Origin: Cephalotrichum gorgonifer
Lineage: Eukaryota > Ascomycota > Sordariomycetes > Microascales > Microascaceae
Direction of reading: 5' to 3'
DNA: 64,000 bases
Assembly: GCA_900312665.1 (NCBI GenBank)
Contig: ONZQ02000007.1
Location: 1,776,723-1,840,722, forward strand
The position numbers and the translations under genes are program-made. Position 1 is the stretch's first letter. Each line of letters opens with the position of its first letter. This document shows, piece after piece, positions 1 to 10,717 of this stretch. The notes below the pieces were generated by a model. It was given only the letters and a program-made list of their open reading frames with translations, had not been told where the DNA came from and made no database searches.

Positions 1-2964
1 TCCATCGCCGCGGCATCGCCGCCATTCGAGCCCTCGCTTTTAATGGTCGTTAGACCCGAGGATCCCTTCCCCAGCTTCCCTCCACCTACCCCTAGGTAGT
101 TACCCCCGACTCCTAGCCCACCCCCTGACCCTGACCCTGACCCCGACCCGGACCCTGAGCGCACGATTCCCTTGAACCTCGAAGCAATATTCCACCGCGA
201 CTGCTTCCCCTCCCTCTCCTCCCCGTCCTCGTCGATAGACTTGAACGTGAAACTCGGCGCCGGGAGCGGCCCGTCCCTCGACGGCACCCGCTCGGACGTG
301 GGACTCCCGGTCGATACCCTCCCCACAGTGTACGGGTGCTTCCTCGCCTCGGCCGCCGAGCCTCCGCCCCCGACTGCACCCTTCCCCACAACCGGCGACC
401 TCTCCCGCTCATACCCCGCCGCCGCCGCCGCCCTCCCACGCTCAATCTCCTGCCTCCACGAGAGGATGCGGTCGGACGGCAGCCCCGCGGATGTCGGGGT
501 TACCAGGCCCAAGCCGACGCCAGCTTGGGGCTGCGTCGGAGCCTGCGAGAAGGACATGGACGTCCTCCTCGAGGGCCCCACGCTGCTCGCGCTCCCCCTC
601 GTCAGCACGCTCCCGCTCCTCCCCAGCCCCTTCATCTTCCTCGAGAACGTCGACCCGGTCTCCCAGTTCTCGTTCCTCCTCTTCTGCCACGCGCAGTCCT
701 GCCTGAACACCTTGATCACCCCCGTCCGGTCGCTCGTGACGATGATGTTGCCGCCGTAGTGCGTCGACCGCGCGATGTACGCCGGCGACTCCTCGGGCTT
801 CCGCGCCAGTGCCGGATTCTCCCCGCTGACGTACTCCGACAGCGCCGTCTGGCTGGCGTTGGCCTCCTCCCTGCTCAGGAGAGTGACGGGTGGCGGGTTG
901 CAGAGATCATATATCGGGTCCCCTGACCCGCCGAGCAGCTTCCTCGTGGCCGTCGGCGCGAAGAGAGCGGCGGTCAGCATGTCCGAGTGCGCCTCGAACG
1001 ACTCGTACGGCCTCTTGTCCTTCTCGGCATCCGCGCCACGGACGGACCAGATGTACGCCTTCTTGTCCTCGCTCCCGCAGATGATGTGCTTCCCGTCGTC
1101 GCTAAACCTCGCGCGCATCTGCGTAAAGTTGTTCTCGTGCCCCTTGAACTTCGCCACGAGCGCCTTATCCTTGAGGTTGTATATCCGGAGCCGCGAATCC
1201 GTGGACGTCACCAGGAGCTTCACGTTCCCGTCGGAACTGAGGGCCCCGCCGGACCCGTCCGAGGGGGGGATGGCCAGGGCGTGGATCCCCGTGATCTTGC
1301 TGCCCTTTGCGTTCTTGCCTCGCGACGACCGCACGTGGATCTGCGCCTGGTGCTTCAGCCCATCGGTCCCGTAGAAGAGACACAGCCCGTGCAGCGTCCC
1401 CGCCATGCACGTTGTGCCGTCCGGGCTGAACGCCACCGCCGTGACCACCTCGGGCAGCGCCGCCGAGTACGCGACGCTCTTGTCGGGTATGCTCCACAGG
1501 CGGAGCGTCGAGTCGACGCTCCCCGCGAGGAAGAACCTGTCGTCGCGCGGGTGGAAGGCCACGCTGGCCACGGGTTCCTTGTGCTGGAAGGCGCACAGGC
1601 ACTCGTCGCGGCTCATGTGCCACAGCCGTACCGTCCTGTCCATGGCCGTGGAGAGGAGGAAGTTGTTCTTGCTCCACGTGAGGTCCAGGACCTCGCCCGT
1701 GTGGCCGCGGAACTCGCGCACGGGCTTCCCCCGGAAGACGGGCGCGCTGAGGAACCGATGCGGGCTCGACGGCTGGGCGGCGGCCTCCTCCTCCTCCTCG
1801 TGGGCCCGCCGCTCCTCGGGTGTGGATATCACGGCGAAGACGCGCACGACCTGGTCGCGCCCCGCGGCGGCGAGGTACCTCCCGTCGCTGCTGAAAGCCA
1901 TGGCCCACACGGCGCCCCCCGTCTCGTGTGATTCCTTGCCGTCGTGCGTGGAGGTGCCCGCGTCGGTGGCAAGGTCTGCGCCGTCGCCGTCGCCGCCGTC
2001 GCCGGGAGGTAGGGTGCCCGCGAGCTTCTGCGCGAGGAAGACCCGGTTGAACTCGCACGTCTTCTTATGGTGGGGCTTGAACCTTATGTACCGGGGAGGC
2101 TCCTTGTGGTAGGGGATGTAGGCGTACCCGCCGGCGCTGGCGGAGGAGGAGAAGACCCTGCCGAGGTTATTGGGGTCGTCGTCGTCGTCGTCAGGCGTGT
2201 TGTCCTTCTTCCTGGCGCCGCGCATGGTGAGCCGGCTCAGCAGCGAGGGGCCCTTCTTGCTCGGGCCGAGGGAGTCAACTCGTCGCGGGGCGGCATCCGT
2301 CGGGGTGGTAGCGTGTTTAGATGCCGTCTCGGAGTCTAGGCGGTGTAATACGTCGCTCACAGGGCTCTCGGGGTGGGCGGAGCTGCGGGTCCGCGGTGTC
2401 TTGGTGGGATCGGTGCTTGTCTTCAGGAGGATGTGCTGCCGGGATCCAATTAGTACCTCCTCTTCCAGTGGACAGCGCCGAGGGCAGGTGGGGGGGGAGG
2501 GGGAGGTCGCGAACCTGAGACAGGGGGTCGAGGGCGGAGGACGTCGAGGCGAAGGAAGTCGTGGCAGACCGGGTAGGCGGCCGCAGCTCCTTGGCATCTC
2601 GGCTGGGCTGGCGGGACTGCTTGGCGGGCTTTCCGTTCGCGGCGGGGGATGCAGCTATGAGGGTCAGGTGGTGTAAGTAGAGGAAGGATCATTATAGCTG
2701 TTTTTGCAGGGAAATGGGGTTGGGATCAACTGGAGGATTGCGGGAAGCTGACGCCCTGGCGGAAGAAAGGGATATTGCGGCTGGTGAAACGATAGAAGTA
2801 CCTTGCAGCTCGGAGTATGTCTTCGCCTTTCGTAGGCTCGCTGACCTCGGGACGTCCTTGTTCATCCTCTTAGTTGCGCTGCCGTTGGAGGGCGAGCGCT
2901 TGTTCTCGGTTGCGCGATCTGGCAACGGCATCGGGGTGGCCGGAGAGGGATTTGAGGCGGGCAT
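1..2964 (-). CDS. WD40-repeat protein, WDR44/Dgr2-like, 3' end beyond window
   Basis: The minus-strand frame is open from the left edge to about 2435 and codes for WD repeats: for example 1679-1620 reads as a repeat ending in TVRLW, and repeats with SVDSTLRLW, DSRLRIYNLK and SEDKKAYIWSV follow. The part before the repeats has a basic stretch (LLSRLTMRGARKK), as in fungal relatives of WDR44 and yeast Dgr2 (YMR102C). After the repeats the protein is low complexity, with a Gly-Ser run near 120-160. An intron at 2436-2514 (GT..CTAAT..CAG) joins DPLSQ to HILLKTS, a junction that fits the family. A second intron is most likely 2655-2801 in phase 1, which is less certain. The start at 2964 has A at -3. 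The function of the family is poorly known; vesicle or signalling scaffold roles are inferred only from WDR44. The stop codon is outside the window. Confidence 0.8.
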
Positions 2965-2972
2965 GTTTCCAT
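2862..2972 (-). promoter_or_regulatory. Overlapping upstream ORF at the WD40 gene start
   Basis: An ATG at 2972 in a strong context (GCCATGG) lies 8 nt before the chosen WD40 start and in another frame. It opens a 36-codon reading frame that ends at 2862, inside the WD40 coding sequence. Ribosomes would have to scan past it to start the WD40 protein, so it could lower translation. It is only an inference from position and context. Confidence 0.35.
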
Positions 2973-5900
2973 GGCGTGGAGCTCCTCCTCTCCCCCGGTT
3001 TGGTAGGTTGTTCGGTCTCGATGCTCGGATTTCGTCTGGGTTTCTTTATGGGTTCGTCCGGTTGGCGATCGGTTCAAGTGGAGGATTCTAGTGGGCGGGA
3101 TTCCGATGTTGGTTGAGCAGCTTCCGCGGAAGCCGAGCAGGGAGAAAACCACAGCAACGAGGTTTTGGTCGAGGTGGGTGCTGGGGCGCTTCAAGCTTCG
3201 GTTATTAGGAGACAAATAATCTTAGGGGCTTTTTTGGGTTGCGGCTACGAGCTATTAGGGGGGAGCTAATCCGCCAAGAGGCTGCTTTAGGAGGTAAGAC
3301 GGAAACATTGGTAATATTTGTCGGGCTAGAGAAATTATTCGTACAGTAAGTAGTACGAATTAAGTATCATGAGCCTGTGACCACGACGGCGCAATCAAAA
3401 CGATGATACGGCCTTGGTGATATACACGGGGAAAATGTTGGCACCTAAACACGGGTGGACAGGCAATGATCATGAACTCCAGCTTTTTCTTGTTTCTCGT
3501 CTCCATCATGCAAGTACCTGTATTGCAGCAGAGACAAGTGTCGTGTCGCTCCTTGTCTCGATCGGGCTCTTGGCTGACGAAAGGGTTGCATGCTCTGGGT
3601 CGTGCTACCCGCCAAAGTCGACCGTCCTCCCCCACCTTCCCCCATAATACCTGTACCCACCTTGAATACTTCAAGTTACTGGTAATTTCAACCACTCACT
3701 CCTTCCTTCAGTCTGAGCTGAGCGTTACTAGGCGTCCTCCCCCGTACCTTCCCCCATAATACTGAGCGTTGTAATAGTTTAATACTCGTACAATGCAATA
3801 TGAGAACGGCGCGTAGTGGGGCACCAAGTACCGTCGCCACCTGCACCTGTTAGGTAGCATCCAGTTGTTGCACCTTCTGGACATCTTAGCCCCGTCACGA
3901 GTTACTCGTAAAGATAGAAGGGCCGACCGGGAGGAAGTGTTCGGGTGAGAACTTTTCTCCGCCTGTGGCCGGATGTAGGAAACATGTTGCTGATTCCTGA
4001 TTCCTGATGCTTGCCCCGCGGGATCCTGACCGCAGGCTGCCCTCGCTTCATCTCGTATCGCTTATCTAAAAACCGTCCCCGGAAATATGCCTGTCTCAAG
4101 CTCGGTGGCCAGTGTGTCTCGTACCCCCACGCACGTTGATCACCCCGGGCCGGCCGTTGCCGCCACTGGGTCGAGGTGGGGCACGGTCGTCACATTCCAA
4201 TATCCGCCTTTGAAGCCCGCAGCTCGAGTCTTCACGTGCGCAACATTCAACACCACGACGACGACAACAGCCCGATTCGAAGTTACTGGCTTCCCTGGCC
4301 TAGTTTCCATTTGAAGCTAGTAGGACGAAGACGGAGGATTACAGAATAAAAGATGTCTACCAAGGCGTCTCTTGAGCATCCTATGAAAATTGATGCCTAT
4401 GAGGTGCGAGGATATGGGATGCCTGCAAGTGGTGAGGATATCCCCGACAGCAATGAGAGGTGTTCGGAACCGAGGATGAGCCTTTAAACCTCTGTATTTG
4501 CCCTCAGGGACGGCGACGAACGCGTACGGGCCGGAATGGAGTCGGCCAAACAGGCGGGTGTGTATGCACTGCTACCTTGCCTCTTCCCGCGCCCATGGCC
4601 CACAAAATCCTCCAGGTCCCTCATTTTCGTACTTGACCCTTTAATGAAATCTTACTCATGAATTCAACGACGGATGGACGAGAAAAGCGGTAGCGCGGTG
4701 CCCTGACTATCTGAATACATCCGCACCGAATGTTTTCGCTCTCTTGGCAGGGACCCTCGGGACGGGACCGGGATGGAGATGGATCAAGCTTCTGGGGATA
4801 GACTCCTCTCAGGAGTCCGACGGCCCAGACTTCCAGTCTTTCTGCCAGTTCGCTTGCTGGCTAGGAGAGACCCTTTATCACGATGGGTGTTGGGTCCTAG
4901 TTTGGCACGCTCGTCACCCACACGCTGTCTTCAGGTCATTCCTAACTCAGTTTGGGACAGGCGCAGTGGTCGCCGAGTATGCCCGTCTTAGGTAAAACGG
5001 GCCGAACGGTGAGTGGGCCTACGGAGACCCTAAATTCTGATCCTAATCCAGGGGGTTCCGGCAAGCCTATCCAACAGGCTACGAGCTTCGCAAACCAAAC
5101 CCCGAGGCTAGGGCTGGCTGGGAGGATTATAAGAGAGTAAATCAAAGACTAGGAAGAATATGGAAATGCATGTGAACGGCATTAGAGCGTCCTCGCCTTC
5201 AGTAGACCCCTGAATTGGCAAACCAGTCTGCACATCTTCGGATATTTCTGCTGTTTGAGCAAGTTCAACCTCTTCTCTGAGGCATATCGGTGCCATGCCT
5301 CTATGGTAAACGCTAGTTACACCAGACGGAACACCAGAATGCGGAAAGTATACCAGTGTAAAGATGTACTCGTCCGGCCTCTTACATCCCATAGGCATAA
5401 TGCTGTAATATGCACGCATGATTCAAGGGTTGAATGTTTCCTCTTACCCTCGGGCGAGGTCCTGGGACACTGATTTGCCAGGCTGGGCCAGTAACTGGGG
5501 CATCTAGGGGTATGATGCTTAATATACATAATATATTCATTAAATAAAACTCGGCTGTTAAGAACATCAATATCAAATCTTTCTATCTTGGTGAAACTCC
5601 CATCCCTTCGCAGATCACCCAGTCCCTTCTTCCGTAGGAACAACATTCACACATCATATATTCCACTACCAAATACTTTATCCAGATATCACTATATCTA
5701 AACCCTTATCCTGGGATATCAAGCTTGAATGAATAAGCTGCATCCAACAGTTACAGGGGGAATATATAGAGTGCAGGTCCCTTTTCTCCTGCTCACCACA
5801 ACCTGCCCCCATCTCGAATATCCACTTCGAGGGCCATGTGAAGCTGCGGCGGATGCTGACGCCACAATTTGGGCTGTTGAAGAGTATAAGTCTAAGTAGG

Positions 5901-6296
5901 ATTCACGTGCGTTGCTTAATCAAGCACGACCGAGACTCCGCCGCTACTTTATCTCTGTGAACGGAAATAAGCTCAGGACTGTCAGTTATGGGGAAGAAGT
6001 TGTTTGTATTATAGTGGCCTGGCGAATAATAATAAGAACAATGAGACCCCCTCGGCAAAGTTTAAGCATATATCTCCCAAGGTTTATAGCGTTATCCCCT
6101 CAAACTCTTAATCCATCACGAGATGATTGTTACAGTTGATACTAGGAAACCATAAACCGTTTTGCTGAGATCTATTAAAGTGTCGGTGCTCCCCTGTCCC
6201 TGTAGCCTCGGATCAGCATCTACCCTACTCCTTGAGTAGACAATACAACCCTAGCCTAGAACGCGAAACTTCTTCCTCTGCATAATAGTTGCAGCC
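2973..6296. other. Gene-free stretch of about 3.3 kb
   Basis: No reading frame here has protein-like composition, recognisable motifs or convincing splice structure. It holds the 5' leader and promoter of the WD40 gene at its left end and an imperfect direct repeat at 3623-3762. The rest is AT-richer sequence with frequent stops on all frames. Confidence 0.6.
3623..3762. repeat. Pair of imperfect 28-30 bp direct repeats
   Basis: The pyrimidine-rich segment at 3623-3650 (starting CGTCCTCCCCC and ending CCCCCATAATAC) recurs at 3733-3762 with a 2-nt insertion. A GAGCGTTAC/GAGCGTTG pair flanks the second copy (about 3719 and 3763). This may be a small local duplication in intergenic DNA. Confidence 0.6.
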
Positions 6297-7346
6297 ATGA
6301 TGGAGAACTCTGCCAGCATCTGGGCCACAAACTCATCCTCCCGTCGGCATGAACGCGCCGATCCCCCGCCTCCATACAAGCGTACGAAACAAGGGATACC
6401 GACCGATATCACCTTGAGACACCGCAACCATCGGCCTAGTCCAGCGACAGCACAAAGTGTCCTCAAAGTTGCCATGCTGCCCTATTCGGGAGGGGAGTTT
6501 GCCCTCCTGGAGAGCATCTATCAGAGCGATCTCGAAGTCCGCGTGCCAAAACAGAGTCGCAGAGCCCGCTCCAGCTTCATCTCCCGGATCTTCAAATGCG
6601 CGGAACACAACTCGTCCGCCCGACGGCAGCCGATAGGCGCCGACGAAACCGGCAAGATGGCGCCCACCCCCTCGACCGCATCGGGCCGGGCGAGGTCGAG
6701 AGGACCGTTGGAGGATTTTACGACTGGAGCCGGGACTGGGACCTCGTGCTCTCCACGAACAACGAGTCCAGGGCCTTGAGGGACGGGTCCAGCACCGGCG
6801 ATGAGTGGAGGACGTACGCGCAGCTGTACTTCAACGACCTATCGGATCTCGGTAGTGATGCCGTCCCCTGGAACGACGCGGCTAGGACGCAGAGGTTGGT
6901 CGCGGATGTACTTCCCCGCTCAGACGCTAAGAAGGGCTGGCTCAAGTTTACTTGGAAGTTCTGCGAGCGGTCGGAGAACCCGCGGTGGGGGGCCAGGTTC
7001 ATCATCTACTACAAGGGCCGAGGGGCACTGGTGGGAGTGGATGGCTCGGGGCCGATAGCCGGTATCGAGAGACCCTGGCGCTTCTTCGATACCAAGGACT
7101 GTGTCATGTAAATTTTCGACGAATGTGCCGCGTTTATGGGGCGTACTATTGAGCTATATGCTAATCACGCATAGGGCCGAGATGGACCGCCGCACCGGTT
7201 CCGGACGTTACAAGAAGGTGATGTGGTATAATTCCAAGCACGGGTATGGCAACAATGTGCTCCACGAGCCCGTGGAGGCGCGAAAGAGCGCTCACAACGC
7301 GCGATATGCAGATTTCGTCAGGGGTCTGCTACCTCGATTTCCTTAA
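6297..7346 (+). CDS. Hypothetical protein, 5' part uncertain
   Basis: The 3' half is clearly coding: from about 6660 a frame runs to 7107, then an intron at 7108-7174 (GTAAAT, branch GCTAATC, ATAG) joins in frame to 7175-7346, ending in stop. The C-terminal part is rich in Trp, Tyr and Arg (WSRDWDLVLSTNN, GWLKFTWKFCERSE, ARFIIYYKGRG). The 5' half is in a different frame: the open frame from ATG 6297 reaches 6779 out of phase with the downstream exon, and the in-phase frame opens only at 6596. No clear donor was found between them, so there is a missed intron, a start at 6596, or a one-base lesion. I do not recognise a family and assign no function. Confidence 0.45.
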
Positions 7347-7515
7347 CCATATGGATGGTTGGCTGCTCTCCGATGTGGCACCCTAAAAGGTGTGGCCATG
7401 TGGAGGGTCTAGGGGGGCGATCGTCTGTGGAAGGTCTGGTCATTAGTCGATACGCAGTCTGCTTTTTGAACGACATGAAATAATAGTCTCAACTTTGCGC
7501 TACCATAGTTACTCC

Positions 7516-9335
7516 CTAATCGTCGTGAAGATCATCTATCAGTGGCTCATAGGGCCACGTGAGACTCCGCGCCATATTTGCCGAGACGAGCTCGTTTAAA
7601 TCCGCCAGGAAGCCCTCCATGTCATACTCAGGCAAGTCGGGTACCTCACCCTCGCCGACGAGCCCAGAATCCCCCGCGACATCCCCCGCCGCGTCTGGCT
7701 CCACCTCTGCCAGACGCTCTGTAAGCCTCTTCTCCTCCACGGCCGCTGTACCATTATTCCCCGCCAGCCCCGACAGGAACCGGATGATGGACGCCATGAC
7801 GGCCTTGCACTGGCCTCTGCTCTCGGGCGGGAGCTGCCTCTTCCCCGCCACCCCAGCGAGCATGTGGCCCACGCCTGCCAGCTGCTGTAGTAGCGGCGAC
7901 CCGATGGCGCGTATGTACTCTACGGGAATCGTGCCGATGGTGGCGATCATGCTGTCGGCCGTCTGGCACGCCGAGCGGAAGTCGCCATTTCCGAGCGTGG
8001 ATATGATGCGGGCCAGGTGGATCGTGCAGACGATGTGCGACGCCTGGAAGCCGCAGCGGTTCCGGCCGCTGTCTGACGGCGAGCGGGAGTACGCCGACGC
8101 GAAGTGCGGGAGGATGTCGTCCTGGATCCGCGACAGCTTGTCCGCTATGGCGCTGGGCGCCGGTACCCCTCCCGCACCGCCCCCGAGGATAGACGTGCGC
8201 GGCCGCCGGCGGACCCTGAACTCGGCGATGACGTGCTCCAGGACGCGGTACAGGTCCGTCGTCGCGTTCCACCCCGAGAACCAGTCCTCGAAGTCTCCGT
8301 CTCGGCCCGGCACGAAGGCGGGGTGATGCGCGCCGCAGGGGTACTCCACCGCCGCGTAGACCTCGGAGCAGCGCACCATGCTCCCGAAAACGCACGTCGT
8401 GTGCACCTCGAGCCGGTACATCAGCCACCAGAGCCGCCTCCTGACCTCCGTCTCGCACTCGTCCAACCCCGGCGGCCACTGCGCCTCATCGTGGAGGTTC
8501 CAGTGCGCGCACAGGCCGTGGTACAGGCCGAGGTATTTGTGCGCCATGGCCCTGCGGTTGCTCTGGGCGCCCAGGAGCGCGAGGAGCCCGTAGGAGCGGA
8601 TCAGGTGGACGACGCACGCCGTGGACTCGAAGTCGAGGGGTACCGTCCGGACCGCCTCGGCGAGGTACTCCTGAGAGAGGGAGGCGCACTCGGCGGCGGC
8701 GGGGACGTGGGTGTCGTCGGTGAAGAGGGCGCCGCAGCCGACGTGGTGCGCGCTTAGGGCGCACATGCACACGAGGCTCACGTAGTCGGACTGGCTGGCC
8801 GGGAAGGAGCCGTCGCGCCAGCCGAGCCAGAGGTCTCGCTCGCAGAAGAAGGGGAATCTAGCCTCCGGTGGTCAGACAAGATGGGACTCAAGACGGAACG
8901 CAGGTCACATCGCAGCCCGAGGAGGTTCCTGGTGTCTTACATGGGGTGGATAGTGTCGAGGTATACATCCAGCAGCGCACTGACGGTTTTCCTGTCCCTG
9001 ATGACCGGTACGGACTGGACGGCTCTATCTGCATCCTTTAATGGTACGTCGACGAGCCGGTAAGCTAGCTGTGTCGATCCAACACCCAGGTCGCCCTCGT
9101 CCTGCGGTAGCCGTGCATGATTCCGAGAGTCCCGGGGCTTGGTACCGCGGACTTTTGGCTGCCGACGACGAGTGCACTCCTGTCCGTACTCGATACAGGT
9201 TAAGCAGGATGCCGGCGCGATCTGGCCGTGATGGGGCTGGGCGCCCTTGCACTTGATCCCGCGCCGGTGGCAGAAGTCACAGGCCTGGGTGACACGTCTG
9301 CGTTTGGTCACGATCGGGACGGGGCTGGCAGACAT
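7516..9335 (-). CDS. Zn2Cys6 fungal transcription factor
   Basis: Exons 9335-8941 and 8857-7516 with an 83-nt intron (GTAAGA..GGCTAG) give 578 residues; the junction restores HPIFPFFCERDLWLGW, the usual start of the fungal regulatory middle domain. The N-terminus carries a binuclear zinc cluster with Cys at 19, 22, 29, 44, 47 and 54, preceded by a KRRR patch. The middle homology region (fungal-specific TF domain) runs roughly from residue 115 to 400 (RRRLWWLMYRLEV is a typical part), and the tail is acidic. It should bind CGG-type sites in the nucleus. No target is evident; the neighbouring genes do not form an obvious pathway. Confidence 0.85.
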
Positions 9336-9779
9336 TTTGATTCAGTGCTTCACTCGAGAAGTTCCCACTGCGAAGATACAGGACATGGGGAATACATGAT
9401 CATGAAGTCCCCAAGGTAGAGTTGGTAAGTCGCCGACGACGGGGTAGATGGAGATTATTAAGCGGGGTTATCAATGGCATCTTATCGCCTTATCGTACCC
9501 CCTTATCAGCCCGGCTGCTACTATTAGATCGTGGGGAACGCATTGTGGAGCTTGGTGCTGGGGCGGGGTGCGGGCACTTACATGGATTGGATCCATGTCC
9601 ATCAGTGACACCCGTCGGTACTTACAAGGATGTGAGTCCCATCGGCTCGGTACTGCCAGTACTGGGCTCCAGCTCTCGCCCTGTACAGGGTGGTGGAAGG
9701 CACCAGCGGACAGACACCTCGAGTCGAAAGCTTATGACCAAGAACATCGCACCGAAAAGAACAGGAGTTCAAGTTCCCC

Positions 9780-9790
9780 AAAAAAGAAAA
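9780..9790 (-). terminator. Pol III terminator of tRNA-Arg(ACG)
   Basis: On the minus strand TTTT, C, TTTTTT follows the tRNA 3' end by about 11 nt, as expected for RNA polymerase III termination. Confidence 0.6.
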
Positions 9791-9801
9791 CCTCGAAAAT
9801 G

Positions 9802-9896
9802 TGATCTTGGCAGGGATCGAACCTGCAATCTTTTGATGTGCTACTGCTTGTTATTGCAGATCGTAGTCAAACGCCTTGCCATTGGGCCACAAGACC
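9802..9896 (-). tRNA. tRNA-Arg(ACG) with a 23-nt intron
   Basis: The minus strand folds into a cloverleaf: acceptor GGTCTTG/CAAGATC (9896 side with 9803 side), anticodon stem TTTGA/TCAAA, T arm GCAGG-TTCGATC-CCTGC. The anticodon ACG is at 9864-9862. An intron at 9860-9838 sits one base 3' of the anticodon, the canonical position, giving a 72-nt mature tRNA plus CCA. The ACTACGA loop matches eukaryotic tRNA-Arg of the CGN box. Confidence 0.85.
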
Positions 9897-10717
9897 TGAA
9901 GTAGTGTATGCTATCCCGAAAGGGAAATCCCTCTATCCGTCTGTGTCCAGACCGGCCCCCGTTAACCGATTTCCAACCTCGGGCATCAACATCCAATATC
10001 AATATTACTACCACATAACTAAGCAACACGAATAATGAGGTGCATTTTCTGCGTGGAGAGAACATCTACTGTATAGTTGTGGCCAATACTAAAATCTTGG
10101 AAAAATTAGTGATACACATACTATCCCCGCCAGCATGTTAACTCTGGAACTGAATACAAGAGGGCATCTAGTTAGGTAGGGAGTCTCTCCCTTCAAGGAC
10201 CTTTAAAAGTATGTATAAACTCAAATAGCCCTATGTGAAGTAATATTCATCCTCAGTCCAGGGACACTACCTATCCATATAATAGTTTAGATAATGATCA
10301 AGGGATTCTAAAAGTATATCAACAAAAAATAGGTTTACGATCATCGGTCTATCGTCTGCGGTCCTAGAGGCGTCATTTTGAACAGCTATGATATCACCCT
10401 TGAAGGTGAGAACGAGTTAGAATGTAACCAAGTGCATTAGAGCAACTAGGGTTGGATTAGGCTCGGTCGACACTCAAAAAAGATTTCCTTGGCCACGTAT
10501 GTATCAGGCTGCTGAAAATGGCACACCGAGGCTATCCTAAACGGCATCTAGATAAACTAATAAAACGTCAACTTTTATAAATGCCGTTCTAGATGTTGAA
10601 TCTAGCATTCCTTCCTTCTAGCTCATATTTATCGCAAGGCCCGGCTCTCCTAAAATCGTAGGATCACGATTTGGGGATAACCATTGCTCTGAAATGCCGA
10701 CAGTTTATCATCTATAA
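9897..10717. other. AT-rich intergenic stretch, no gene seen
   Basis: About 0.8 kb with dense stops in all frames and no recognisable motif. It is the upstream side of the tRNA and the downstream side of the next minus-strand gene. Confidence 0.6.

Noticed and set aside
1165..2058. Long minus-strand open frame rich in Arg and Pro
   Set aside because: It is a shadow of the WD40 coding frame; the WD motifs lie in the neighbouring frame of the same strand.
7754..8757. Long open frames on both strands over the first Zn2Cys6 gene
   Set aside because: Arg/Gly/Ala-rich shadows created by GC-rich third positions of the regulator.
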